Counted from the first letter of the stretch, positions 1-9,894 are shown. The stretch: 64,000 nt of DNA from Doryteuthis pealeii (GCA_023376005.1 CM042160.1:87242016-87306015), one strand, 5' to 3'. The notes: generated from the letters alone by a model not told the origin. Translations and numbers: made by a program.

Positions 1-320
1 TCAGATTCGATATCTTACATACACTTTAATATTCCTATAACTAAGAAACACACCAAATTTGGTTATTGATCCCTACTGATTAAGGGATATAATTAATCAA
101 TTAAACAAAAATCAAATGTATTTAAAAAATAATATCTTAATTGTAAACAAAATGAAAAAAATAATCCTAAAACAAACATTCTATTATACAAATTCTCTGC
201 GATTTTTTTAATTTGATTAATCATTTTCCTCTTATTTTTTCCCTAACTCCTGTTTTCTCCTTACTCACTCTCTGGTGTTCCTAATTTTTTTTATTCTGGT
301 CATTGACCGGGTATTTTTTG

Positions 321-322
<2 letters not shown>
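1..322. other. AT-rich, nothing recognised
   Basis: No gene, splice-bounded exon or known repeat seen; AT-rich with T runs. Confidence 0.5.
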
Positions 323-358
<36 letters not shown>

Positions 359-687
359 AAAAAAATTGAAAAAACACAAGTTTACAAACGAATGTTTATT
401 TTGCCTATGCTGCAGTGTTTCAGTCTGTTTCAATTGACCGTCATCAGGGCTTTTGTTGGTTTAAGGAAAAATAAATTATCACTGAAAATAAAAAGTCTAC
501 GAGCCTCTGATTTTGGTGTAACAGAGGCTCGCAGACTTTTTATTTTCAGTAATAATTTATTTTTCCTTAAACCAACAAAAGCCCTGATGAAGGGCTATTG
601 AAACAGACCGAAACACTGCAGCATAGGCAAAATAAACATTATTCGTTTATAAACTTGTGTTTTTTCAATTTTTTACAATATATATAT
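323..687. repeat. Near-perfect foldback element bounded by (TA)n
   Basis: Arms 356-509 and about 522-680 are reverse complements with few mismatches around a roughly 12-base loop; a (TA)n tract of about 30 bp lies on the left and a shorter one on the right. Outermost arm sequence is ttgtaaaaaaattg and its complement. The 108-codon frame at 275-601 is a by-product of the palindrome, not a gene. Confidence 0.85.
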
Positions 688-780
688 GTGTGTTATCTGG
701 ATCCAAGGTGGGACTTAATCAACCCCCGTTGGGTTATCTGTGTGAAAGTGGATTATTGTTAAAGTACCCCCCAAAAAAAA

Positions 781-860
781 CCTGGTGCTATTTAACCTTC
801 ATATGACAACCAGTCTAGGAGAAGGAAAATGCTGAATTCAAACCCGATGTTCTCTGCTTA
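781..860 (+). repeat. SINE-B 3' fragment
   Basis: Matches the SINE-B body segment 'accagtctaggagaaggaaa' followed by 'ctgaattcaaacc', seen in full copies at 24.4 and 8.2 kb. Confidence 0.6.
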
Positions 861-897
861 TGAATTAACTTATGATGGAGAGATTGGGTAAATAATA

Positions 898-1060
898 CCC
901 AACATAGGTAGGTACTTCAACTAGTTAATATGAAAAATTCATGGATGACTGAATGAGAACACTAAATCCCTATGGACTAAATAAAGGGTTTGATTTGAAA
1001 TTCCAAGATGGTCACCAAATAGACACCTGAAGAAGGTAAGAAAGTAGAAGGGTCAAAACA
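898..1060 (+). repeat. Dispersed repeat F, copy 1
   Basis: Shares 'ggtaggtacttcaactagtt', 'atgagaacact', 'gatttgaaattccaagatgg' and 'acctgaagaagg' with 2,165-2,330 and more weakly with 21,405-21,600. Class unknown; it resembles a retroelement 3' tail. Confidence 0.6.
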
Positions 1061-1082
1061 GTGACTATAACAATTGAAATTA

Positions 1083-1262
1083 TATTGGTTGCTTTATCTT
1101 ATGACATTTTTCGGGTCATTTAATGCCAAGTCATTTCGATAAACAAAGGACATGGGTTGTTTACAGTACCTGCTGTGGCTTAAGTAGTCACCCAATTAAG
1201 TATTGAACAAGGCTCGCCACTGCTTAACTTCGGAGATCTAGCAGGAACCGGTGCTTTCAGTG
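1083..1262 (-). repeat. SINE-5S copy 1 (5S rRNA-like head)
   Basis: On the minus strand the segment 'gaagttaagcagtggcgagc' aligns with the internal control region of animal 5S rRNA (gaagctaagcagggtcgggc). Similarity extends into the following 'ttgttcaatacttaattggg', which corresponds to 5S 'ggttagtacttggatggg'. The body then carries the 'ggcatatcaaccctt ... gggtcatttaatgc' block (plus-strand reading). Confidence 0.65.
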
Positions 1263-1265
1263 TAA

Positions 1266-1448
1266 CTTGGTTTGGTTGTTTTACGGCATATCAACTCTTC
1301 TTGGGTCATCTTATGCTGTATCAATTCATTTTGATATTCAGTTTCTTACAGTCCCTGCTGTTGCTTAAATAATCACCCATCTAAATACTGAACAGGCTCA
1401 TTGCTGCTTAACTTCTTTGAAACCTGTGCTTTCAACGTGACTAGACTA
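1266..1448 (-). repeat. SINE-5S copy 2, tandem to copy 1
   Basis: Same order of parts as copy 1: 'ggcatatcaactcttcttgg', then 'cctgctgttgcttaaataat', then the 5S-like 'ctgctgcttaacttc' and 'gtgctttcaacgtgacta'. More diverged in the 5S block. Confidence 0.6.
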
Positions 1449-1479
1449 TAATCAACCGAGATGAGGAGACTAAATAAGT

Positions 1480-1700
1480 ATGTAACAGGTATTTATCCAA
1501 CTGGTTTGCCACAGGTAGGGTGTGACTTAAGGTCGCAAGTATAGGGCATCCAACACTATTGCTTAATAATGGATCTCCAAGTACCTTGTTAACCATTACA
1601 CTACAATGTGACGCCCTAAATTAGTATGTAGTAAGATTGAATCAATTGATGTAAGATTTTAATAAATACCAGTGAAGAGACAAAAAGGAATATGCCACAA
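1480..1700 (-). repeat. SINE-E copy 1
   Basis: On the minus strand it begins with a tRNA-like head (gggcgtcacattgtagtgta, then atggttaacaagg) and continues to 'gcgaccttaagtcacaccc'. Two further copies follow within 900 bp. Confidence 0.55.
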
Positions 1701-1829
1701 TGTGCTAAATTCACCATTCCTCTAAATAGCCTAATGTTGGAGATAATTTAATATTTATTAGACTTTTCACATACGTAAAAGCGCAAAAATCTAAAAATAA
1801 ATTCCATCTAAAGCCAAAACTTTGGAAGT

Positions 1830-2045
1830 GTAGGTATTTGATCAACCGTTCGCCACAGGTAGGATGTGACACAAGGTCACAAGTATAGGTCACCCAGCAA
1901 CGATTGAACTCATTATTCCTTAGTAATGGATCTGCGAGTACCTTGTTAACCATTATACCATGATGGAACGCCCTAAATTAGTATGTAGTAAGATTGAATC
2001 AATTGATGTAAGGTTTTAATGAATACCAGTGAAGAGACAAGGCAT
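1830..2045 (-). repeat. SINE-E copy 2
   Basis: Same as copy 1, including 'gccacaggtaggatgtgac', 'taccttgttaaccattata' and 'agattgaatcaattgatgta'. The 80-codon minus frame at 1,711-1,953 is a shadow. Confidence 0.6.
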
Positions 2046-2164
2046 ATAACCACATTGGCCGTTCTGTTGATATTTAAATTGAACGTTGCAAGTTTGTTAA
2101 AAAATATGATAAACCCTGGGCAGATGTTTATGGGCCAGAATTACAGCAGAGAATCCATTTATCA

Positions 2165-2330
2165 TCTTCTAGGTAGATACTTCAGCTAGTTGATATGAAA
2201 AATCCTCTATCATGAATGACAGGATGAGAACACTTTATCCTTATTGATTGAATAAAAGACTTGATTTGAAATTTCCAGATGGTCAAACCTGAAGAAGTTA
2301 GAAAAATGGTTGAAACATGGTAATTAAAAC
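2165..2330 (+). repeat. Dispersed repeat F, copy 2
   Basis: Matches 898-1,060. With the SINE-E copies this suggests that about 900-2,600 was partly duplicated. Confidence 0.6.
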
Positions 2331-2339
2331 AACTAAGAT

Positions 2340-2580
2340 GAGGATACTAGTATGTAGCAGGTATTTACACAACCCTTTTGCCATAGGTAGGATGTGACAC
2401 AAGGTTACAAGTACAGTGCATCCAGCAAGGATTGAACTCACTATTACTTTGTTCACTATTACACTACAATGTGACACCCTAAATTAGTATATAGTAAGAT
2501 GGAATCAATTGATGTAAGATTTTAGTAAATACCAGTGAAGAGACAAGGAAAATACCACAGTGGTCTAAATTCACCATTCC
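2340..2580 (-). repeat. SINE-E copy 3
   Basis: Contains 'gccataggtaggatgtgac' and 'acactacaatgtgacaccct', as in copies 1 and 2. Confidence 0.55.
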
Positions 2581-2622
2581 GAGGATATTTAAATTGAACA
2601 TTGCAAATTTGTTAAAAAACAA

Positions 2623-2735
2623 TGATGCTGATAACTTTTTGATTTAGTGCGTCCTGGGACTCACATATTTGCTTTGAATGAGTCCCGGGAAAATTCATGA
2701 GTCCCAACTCAAGTTTCATAATAGATTGAAGAGTT
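2623..2735 (+). repeat. DTM MITE, 5' fragment
   Basis: Starts 'gatgctgataactttttgat' and ends inside the family body near 'agattgaagagtttct'. The 3' terminus is missing. Confidence 0.6.
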
Positions 2736-3080
2736 TCTAGCACCCATATGATAAAAAGGGTTGGGGCTTACCATAAGGGCAATAGGGTTGAGACAATCAT
2801 ATAGGTGCTAGGGCTTGACATGATCAGCCGATTGATAGGAGGGGGCCTCTCCGACTGCCGGTCTATAAGTAAGAGCCTAAGTGGAGTGTTGCAGGTCATG
2901 GACTGCTCATCCACCAAGATTCCGTCCTTAAGCATTACGGGTCGCCACCCACAGCCATCAGGTGTCCCCATTTGGAGGAGTCTTACCCCTCTGCAGAGAT
3001 GTAGTCAGTGTATTCTAACACTCCAGGCGACAGGGCAGGCCATTTATATACCCGTTACAAAGGGATATATAACATAATTC
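2735..3080 (+). repeat. Dispersed repeat G
   Basis: The segment from 'tagcacccatatgataaaaa' to 'atcataggtgctagg'-like sequence recurs at 5,190-5,275. Its later part ('gccacccacagc') recurs near 22,370-22,510. The paired open frames on both strands (67 and 90 codons) are not supported as a gene. Confidence 0.45.
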
Positions 3081-3186
3081 GAGACCCTAATTAGGCGGAT
3101 GTGTTGAGTAAATACGTACATGAGAATACAGGGAAATTGTAGACATGGATAAGCCTCATTTTTTAATCATATTTTATATGGTGATA

Positions 3187-3756
3187 GTGATGCTGATAGC
3201 TTTTTAATTTAATGCATCCTGAGACACACAGACTCGATTTGAAAGAGTCCCCGGGAAATTTGATGGGTACCAACTAAAGTTTCAGACCATATGACCTTAA
3301 GGCACCCCTTCTGCGATGTTGACTCGTGGGGACACTTTTCTCATTTACACCATAAAAATCCGTTTGTTTGTTAAGGATTAGGGGTTAGTTTTATAATTTA
3401 AAATAAAACTCTAAAAATCGTCTGTAAACAATTAACCGGATTTTGACAGTGTAAATGGAAAAAATGTCCCCACAAATCGAAATCGCAAAAGGGGTGCCTT
3501 AGGTCATATGGTCTAAAGTTTTTTTTAATAAATTGTAGAGTGTTTATCTATGAACAACTAAAGCCGTCTAACTCCTACCTTGAACCCCATACAGTGTAAT
3601 TTGTTTCCAAGAAAATATTGAAATGTATTTACAGTTAGCTGGAAATGGTGAGGGAAGAAAAAAAAAAACAGATGCATGGATATGATATTTCTGCATCCTT
3701 TTAGATTTCTATGCATCAGTGACGCAGGCGGCGTTGCGTACCTATTAGCATCTCTG
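3187..3756 (+). mobile_element. DTM MITE with 8-bp TSD, interrupted by a second MITE
   Basis: Ends are gtgatgctgatag and, in complement, cagagatgctaatag. Flanked by the direct repeat tggtgata (3,179-3,186 and 3,757-3,764). The CAG-type ends and 8-bp duplication fit the hAT superfamily. No transposase. The body is split by the element at 3,283-3,513. Confidence 0.75.
3283..3513. mobile_element. Nested MITE, long TIRs, taaagttt TSD
   Basis: Inverted arms of about 65 bp: 'accatatgaccttaaggcac' on the left, and its complement ending 'ggtcatatggtc' on the right. Flanked by taaagttt at 3,275-3,282 and 3,514-3,521. Removing it restores the DTM sequence 'aactaaagttt...ttgtagagtg'. An 8-bp duplication again suggests a hAT-like element. 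Confidence 0.75.
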
Positions 3757-3764
3757 TGGTGATA

Positions 3765-4310
3765 TTCTTGAAATTTTCATTAGTCTGTGTCTATTATTAA
3801 GTACTTTCTGTTGTTGTGTAAGAAACTTCTTACAAAGTTTTGTTTACTAAACACCTGGTTCAAGAAAGAATTGTTGTTCAAATAATTCTATTGACACAAA
3901 TAGAGGGAAGTTATCCTAAATTAATAAGAAAAACACTTTATCCAATATACATAGTGTATTAAGGTCGGACATTGGCTCTTTTTGAAGAGTGTTGATATAA
4001 CATGACGTGTGTATATTCTTAAGCTTTAAATTTTGGGTAAACACACGTTTTTGGCCATGATCAATAATAAGAATTTCTGTCTTCAAACAAACCGAGATAT
4101 TGAGCTGTTTTCAGTTCCTCTCAATCTAGGACATTATCGGTTGAATTACATTTCTATATCAAAGATTTCTATTGATTTGTTTACAAGAGAATATCTCACA
4201 TTAAAAGTATTGTAATTTTAAACAGGTTTTCAAAGATAACTGGTTATGTTTGGTGTATTTAAAACACAGTGGGCTTAGGCCAGACATTGACTATTTTTGA
4301 TGATTGTTAG
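3765..4310. other. No gene or repeat recognised
   Basis: AT-rich sequence with one 60-codon frame of no recognisable character. Confidence 0.4.
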
Positions 4311-4580
4311 TGTGATAGGCCACATACATAATGGCACTGATAGCTAGATTCCGTTATAGCATGTGGCTAGATTCCGTTATATAATTCCGTTAGTGGCCTA
4401 CCTTTTTGATTCCGTTATAATTCCGTTATAGCCCTACCTTTTTTTATAGCATGTGGCCTACCTTTTTGATTCCGTTATAGTATGTGGCTTACCTTTTTGA
4501 TTCCATTATAGTATGTGGCCTACCTTTTTGATTCCGTTATAGTATGTGGCCTACCCGGTTTGAATGTGGCCTACCTCAGT
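4311..4580 (+). repeat. Minisatellite, about 37-bp unit
   Basis: Six or more imperfect copies of a unit built from 'gattccgttatagtatgtgg' and 'cctacctttttgattcc', with internal deletions at the left end. Confidence 0.8.
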
Positions 4581-4652
4581 AAGAATATATTTATAGATAT
4601 AAGTAGTAGGCAATTTATTGAAACTAATTATTTTTCACATATATTCAATTTC

Positions 4653-4929
4653 AAGTTATTTTATTTAAAAACTTTTACATTTTTACAGGTCAGTTAACTT
4701 TGAACCACATATCTTTGAGGCGTAACACAGATTCTCAAAGATATGTGTTTCAAAGTTAACTGACCTGAAAAAATGTAAAAGTTTTTAAATAAAATAACTG
4801 GTGCATTATATATTTTATTCATTGATATATCAACACTGAAAATGTTATTAAATTCGGTTAATTCCCTAATTTTTGGTAATTATTTTTCTTTCGGTGATTT
4901 AATTTAGGTCTATTAAGTTTGATTTAACC
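4653..4929. mobile_element. FB1 foldback element, left arm truncated
   Basis: Central stem 'caggtcagttaactttgaac' pairs with its complement across 'gaggcgtaacacagattctc'. The right arm continues to 'aagtttgatttaacc', as in the complete copy at 60,017. The left arm is cut at 4,653. Confidence 0.75.
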
Positions 4930-5165
4930 TGAAAGTGGGTCATTTAATGCCGATAAAGTTTTGAAATAAATCAATTCTTAATGGATAATACAATTTTTTT
5001 ATAAATACATTTTTCTATTTAACCCATAGATGGGACCCTAACAGGTACTACCACTCCGGGTCAGAGTGGACCAGGGAGCAATGGTGATGAACGGGTGCTC
5101 CACATTCCCCAAACCTCCAGAACTGGAACCTCACCATCAGAGAGAGTTTAACGTCATTCCCAGGA
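4915..5165 (+). repeat. Repeat D (SINE-5S body type)
   Basis: Carries 'gggtcatttaatgccgataa', 'tttaacccatagatgggacc' and 'aacaggtactaccactccgg'. Also at 5,710-5,995 and 38,455-39,215. The 5' block is shared with SINE-5S. Confidence 0.55.
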
Positions 5166-5179
5166 CATGTAGACCCGCA

Positions 5180-5275
5180 GTCACCGCCTTCTAGCACCAA
5201 TATGATAAAAAGGGATTGAGGCTTGCCATAAGGACAATAGGGTTGGGAAAATCATATAGGTGCTAGGGTTGTTCA
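5180..5275 (+). repeat. Repeat G fragment
   Basis: Close match to 2,735-2,815. Confidence 0.55.
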
Positions 5276-5709
5276 CATTCTGAAGATTTTGTTATTATAT
5301 ATGAAATATCACATCATTTTTTTTTAACCATTAAATAGCACTTAACGTCATATCCAGGATATCTTAAGGATGTGTTTATACATGACTAATCATAAGAGTA
5401 ATTCATCATTTTCTCTTTATATACCAACAACCTGTAATGTTTACTTTCCCTTTGAGGGATTGCCAAAAACTTCATCGGGGTGAGGGGGCCCAACCAAGAA
5501 GAGAATGACAGATTAAGGGTGGGAAACCGAGCATGAAGTGAATATCCCCCATGGATCCTAGTCCGGGGGGTGGGGAGGAATCTTTTCAGGTTTAAAAGCC
5601 ACAGAAATTTATTGTCAACTAATAAGAATACATTCAATTAATTTTTTTTTTTTATTGTTTACAACAAAATCTAAAATCTAAACTTAAGCATACAAATGCT
5701 TTTCATCAT

Positions 5710-5995
5710 ACTTGGTACATCAGTTTGGTTGGTTGGATTTTATGGCATGTCAACCCTTGTTGAGTTATTTTATACCAAAGACATTGTTTTATTCATTCTT
5801 GTTGGGCATTCAAATATTTTTTTAAACTCGTTTTTATAAAAATCTATTTAATCCATAGATGGTACTCTAACAGGTACTACCACCCCGAGTCAAAGTGGAC
5901 CTGGGAGTAATTGCAATGAACGGGTACTCCACACATCCCAGAGCTCCAGAATTGAATCTTCACCATTAGATGTAGTTTGGGGAGATGGTGGAGTG
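5710..5995 (+). repeat. Repeat D copy
   Basis: Same parts as 4,915-5,165, ending in 'cagaattgaatcttcaccat'. Confidence 0.55.
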
Positions 5996-6132
5996 GCCTA
6001 TTGTTGGTAATAGCCGGACAGTGAGGGAGTCTATCTCTTTTTTGCTAGCACTAGACCAGTAGATTGTTTTTGCTGAGGTGGAGCACCACACCTACCGTCA
6101 GTTCACCCACTCTGTGCTACTCATGCACTGTA
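5987..6132 (-). repeat. SINE-K fragment
   Basis: Matches the SINE-K body: 'cctattgttggtaatagcc', 'gagggagtctatctc', 'ctagcactagacca', 'gaggtggagcaccacacc'. The tRNA-like head is missing. Confidence 0.6.
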
Positions 6133-6469
6133 ATTCCTGTTAGTAATTTCCAGTAATTAGTTAATTATATGATTTCCCATGAATTCAAACCAATCATTTT
6201 TTAAGGGAGATGATTATGAAATGCTAATGAAAGAGTACTTCCCTAATTACTCTTCAATTATTATACATTAAAATACAAAACAGATTGTTAAACGCTCAAT
6301 GTACACTTACCTTCAAAATAAAATTTTAAAAGTGAACGTTAGAAAAATGGTAAAATTCCAAATGGAATCAAAATCTTCCAAAGTAAAAGAGTTCCTTAGC
6401 TCACATGTTTTTTTTTTTTTCAGCTTTTTTTTTTTTTTATCTTATTTTTTTTTTTCTCTTATCTTCCAA

Positions 6470-6835
6470 GTTGTAGTCGTATCAGTACTACTGTATGGCT
6501 GCACCACTTGGACTCAAACAAAGTGCTTAGATAAAAATCTAGATGGGAACTACACAAGGATGCTGTGTGCTATCCTGAACAAATCTTGGAATCCACACTC
6601 CACAAGGAAGCAACTGTACAGCCACTTGACTCCTATCGCACAAATGAACAGAGCAAGACAGGCTGGACAACTACACATGGACACACCAGTGTAGGCCAAC
6701 CAACAAAAACCAACATCAATCAGCACTGTGGGGATTCTGGATGCTGTGCAGAGGACCTTCTAGAGGCGATGATTGATAGGAATAGAGAGTGAGAGAGTCA
6801 TGGATATCTGTGTGACCAGCACAACCTGATGACAA
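6470..6835 (+). pseudogene. LINE reverse transcriptase C-terminal fragment (broken)
   Basis: The translation contains SVLLYGCTTWTQTKCLDKNL, then DGNYTRML and ILNKSWNPHSTRKQLYSHL. After a frame change comes DSGCCAEDLLEAMIDR. This is the familiar C-terminal tail that follows the reverse transcriptase domain in an abundant invertebrate LINE family (RTE-like by my recollection). Its normal role is retrotransposition; here at least one frameshift and loss of all upstream domains make it dead. Confidence 0.75.
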
Positions 6836-7068
6836 TTTTTCAAATAAGTATAATACAAAGTCTATAAACAGGATGTAACTTTACATGAGAGTTTAATCGT
6901 TACTAAGGTATCAAATAATTCTGGAGTTTTTATTTCTTTAAATGCACTCAAGACGCCATAAACTTCCTTTTCTTATGGCTATTTATATAGACTGCTACTT
7001 TATATAGACTACTACTGTTATCAATATGATATTATACTAATAATAGTAGACATAATTATACTTATCTA

Positions 7069-7069
<1 letters not shown>

Positions 7070-7123
<54 letters not shown>
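7070..7123. repeat. (TA)n microsatellite
   Basis: About 27 uninterrupted TA units. Confidence 0.95.
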
Positions 7124-7125
<2 letters not shown>

Positions 7126-7244
7126 CATGGTTTTAAGTGCAAAACCTGGTTTAATGATCCAAGGACACTTGACTGAGTTTTTAAGGAGGGTCTTCCAGAA
7201 ATTGCACAATTTCCTTGGCCTTTTATAAAAAGTAAGTAAGCAAA

Positions 7245-7489
7245 GTCGTTGAGGTGGCCTAAAGTTGGTATCAGACAATCAGCAAGGGAGTCTATCCCCT
7301 TTTCACTAGTGCTAGACCAAGGAGATTGTTTGTGTCTGAGGTGGAGCGCCACACCTACATTCAGCTCATTACTTTACCGCACAGATCCCTGTGCTACTCA
7401 TACGCTGAGTTGGCGAGGGCCGGTATTGAACCTGGAACCCTATGGTTCCAAGTCGGACGCTCTACCGACTGAGCTAAACCTGTGTGGAG

Positions 7490-7493
<4 letters not shown>
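7245..7493 (-). repeat. SINE-K copy, near complete
   Basis: On the minus strand it starts with a tRNA-like head: A-box-like 'tagctcagtcggtagagc' and B-box-like 'ggttcaataccggcc'. It continues through 'gtagcacagggatctgtgc' and 'gtgctccacc'-type sequence to 'gataccaactttaggcc'. The head most resembles tRNA-Lys, although the anticodon region does not read as Lys. A (TA)n tract abuts the head end (7,494-7,522). Confidence 0.75.

Positions 7494-7522
<29 letters not shown>
7494..7522. repeat. (TA)n at the SINE-K head
   Basis: About 14 TA units directly at the SINE boundary. Confidence 0.9.
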
Positions 7523-7526
<4 letters not shown>

Positions 7527-7586
7527 CGAATTTTATCTTCTCTAATAACTTATAGAATAATTATATTAATTTGATGCTTCAAAAGA

Positions 7587-7692
7587 GTCTCATTACTTTA
7601 TCGCACAGATCCCTGTTGACGAGGGCCGGTATCGAACTAGAAACCTTGTGGTTTCTAGCTGAGCGCTCTACTGACTGAGCTAACCTGGCCTT
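7587..7692 (-). repeat. SINE-K 5' fragment
   Basis: tRNA-like head with 'gttagctcagtcagtagagc' and B-box 'agttcgataccggcc', truncated after the region around 'gggatctgtgcg'. Confidence 0.65.
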
Positions 7693-7705
7693 TTATCAAA
7701 GACAT

Positions 7706-7792
7706 CAAAGGAGGTGCTCTTAGTGTAACAGTTATTGTTGTAGGAAATAGAATTGGAAATCCAAGTTCAAATCCGGGATGAAGCTGTTTGAG
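7706..7792 (+). repeat. SINE-B head
   Basis: tRNA-like head with 'gaggtgctcttagtgtaaca' and 'agttcaaatccggg'. Interrupted at 7,793 by repeat H. Confidence 0.6.
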
Positions 7793-7951
7793 ATTATTAT
7801 GGACTCTCTCGTCGATTTTTGACGCATGAGGATTCATACACACACAATGAACACCCACACAGTGATTTGTTTATAATGGTGAAGGCTTGTGTTGGACCAT
7901 CCACACTTTTTGGAACAGTCGATAGGAAAGAATTGGTGCATCAAGGGTTGC
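7793..7951 (+). repeat. Repeat H copy 1
   Basis: About 155 bp nearly identical to 8,813-8,962 ('attattatggactctctcgt' to 'aaagaattggtgcatcaa'). Here it sits inside a SINE-B head. Confidence 0.75.
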
Positions 7952-7959
7952 CACAAACC

Positions 7960-8205
7960 CAATCAACGACCGACCTCAGGAATTTTGAATTCAGAGTTAT
8001 CCCTCTCTTAGACTGGTTACCTACCCAAGGCTGAAGGGCCCAGTCTGCCCTACTATTTAACCCATAGCTGGAGGGAGAATATATGGATTCATACCTTTCC
8101 CAAGGGTATTAGCGCTATGTGAAATACCAACAGCTTCGTCTAGGAATTGAACTCGAATTGACGAGTCCATTTTCCACGACTCTAACCATTAGCCCAAGCG
8201 CCTCC
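7960..8205 (-). repeat. SINE-B copy, minus
   Basis: Reads backwards from 'gaattcagagttatcc' through 'cccaagggtattagcgct' to the tRNA-like head ending near 8,205. Head to head with the next copy. Confidence 0.75.
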
Positions 8206-8460
8206 ATGTTTGCCATTAACCTCCTTAGGAAAGGCATGAATCCATCTGTTCTCCCTCCAGCTATGGGTAAATAGTCTTGATGTGGCAACCAGTTTAGGAG
8301 AAGGAAAACTCTGAATTCAGACTAGATTTACTCTGCTTAAAAATTGACTTGGTTAGGCAACCAGTCTAGGAAATGGAAAACTGAATTCAAATTCGTTAAA
8401 CAGCACTTAAGAAATTGAACATATGTCATATCCTGCTCGTGTTGGTAAATACATATATAT
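8206..8460 (+). repeat. SINE-B copy, plus, head-to-head partner
   Basis: Starts in the body (ggaaaggcatgaatccatct) and runs to 'tgctcgtgttggtaaata', followed by a short TA tail. Confidence 0.7.
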
Positions 8461-8529
8461 TGTAAAAAAAACAATTCTTATACAGAATACTATAGCTTCA
8501 GAATATTAAAAAATTATAATGTGTATTAT

Positions 8530-8812
8530 AGTGTGTACAGTAAAAACCTACTCTAGTTTCACCATAAGGATCTTCAGGGTTAAATCCACTGAATTAATCA
8601 AGATATTGATTAATTAAAGTTAACTGTAGGAGTCCGTTATGTAGTTATGACCGTTAAAAACAGTTTTGCAGTTAATGAACACTGCTGCATTATTTTAAAA
8701 GTTGAATGACGGATGCAGTGTTGATATGTCGCAATGTAAATGGTAATAAATATAAAACTAAATATGGAGACCAACCAAATATTTTCACTTGTAAGTCATG
8801 CTCTTTTCATAT
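8530..8812 (+). repeat. Repeat C copy 1
   Basis: From 'gtttcaccataaggatcttc' to 'tttcacttgtaagtcatg'. A close copy lies at 20,285-20,575 and a foldback derivative at 20,030-20,280. Confidence 0.7.
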
Positions 8813-8959
8813 ATTATTATGGACTCTCTCGTCGATTTTCGACGCATGAGGGTTCATACACACAATGAACACCCACACAGTGATTTGTTTATAGTGGTGA
8901 AGGCTTGTGTTGGACCATCCACACTTTTTGGCACAGTCGATAGGAAAGAATTGGTGCAT

Positions 8960-8962
<3 letters not shown>
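8813..8962 (+). repeat. Repeat H copy 2
   Basis: Matches 7,793-7,951; its 3' end passes straight into (TA)n. Confidence 0.75.

Positions 8963-9014
<52 letters not shown>
8963..9014. repeat. (TA)n, left part
   Basis: About 26 TA units; continues after the HEL insertion at 9,656. Confidence 0.9.
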
Positions 9015-9015
<1 letters not shown>

Positions 9016-9654
9016 TAGCAAATATATGCACCCTCTGGGTGCAAGTATTTAAGTTTTAATATGATAAAATATCATGTTAAACCAGAAAGGCTAATGAAAC
9101 TGAATAAGAATTCAGATAAAAATATTTGGAACAGAGGGGGTAGGATTGAAAATTAGAACAACTTTGAAACTAACTCTTCCATCATTTTCCCTTACTCCCA
9201 TCTTTCATTGGTAAATTTTCTTAATTTAACTATTTAGTTAAAATAGGAAGTAAAGAATAATATTACAGTTATTTCTTCTTGTTAATGGATTTCTTTTAAG
9301 ATTTATCCCCGAGATTTTTGCTCATATTCATTACTATAAAACCAAACAATTAGAAATCAATATTACTAAGCATATATTTATTAAAATCAATTTTTTAAGA
9401 TCAATATGCAAATTAGCCTTTCAATTCATACTGTAAACCGCTATTTTCTTGTATATATAAATACAATTGCATGTTTTCAGTATGTATATATGGTCAACAG
9501 TCTTAATGATGTAAAACAATTTTATTAATGATTGAGGTTTAAATAAAAATAAAATCATGGAGAATGTGATGTAAATAACAAAGGGAATTGTGACTTGAAT
9601 AGTAATATAGTTTCGGTTACAGACATACAAACCCACAATCTCCATTATAATAAG

Positions 9655-9655
<1 letters not shown>
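9015..9655 (-). mobile_element. HEL1: complete Helitron-like non-autonomous element
   Basis: On the minus strand the 5' end is TCTTATTATAATGGAGATTG, preceded by A. The 3' end has the perfect hairpin gcaccc-aga-gggtgc about 11 bp before a terminal CTAG, followed by T. These are the hallmarks of Helitrons: 5' TC, 3' hairpin plus CTRR, insertion between A and T, no target duplication. Length 641 bp, no protein. It sits inside a (TA)n tract. Confidence 0.65.

Positions 9656-9700
<45 letters not shown>
9656..9700. repeat. (TA)n, right part
   Basis: About 20 TA units, continuous with 8,963-9,014 once HEL1 is removed. Confidence 0.9.
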
Positions 9701-9702
<2 letters not shown>

Positions 9703-9894
9703 CACAGACAACATATATATTGTAAAAAAACAATTCTGATACACAGTACTATAGCTTCAGAATATTAAAAAATGTTACATAAAAAAAAATAATTTATATC
9801 TAAAAATACAGTGTTTTTTTATTGTATATGGTTAGTATAAAAACGCACTTAATAACAAAAATGGGTGGACTAAAAATTTACATACTTTGTGGTG

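Noticed and set aside
275..601. 108-codon open frame
   Set aside because: Lies across the arms and loop of a foldback element and a TA tract; no protein-like character.
1200..1262. 5S rRNA gene
   Set aside because: Only part of 5S is present, diverged, and joined to a repeated body; better read as a SINE head.
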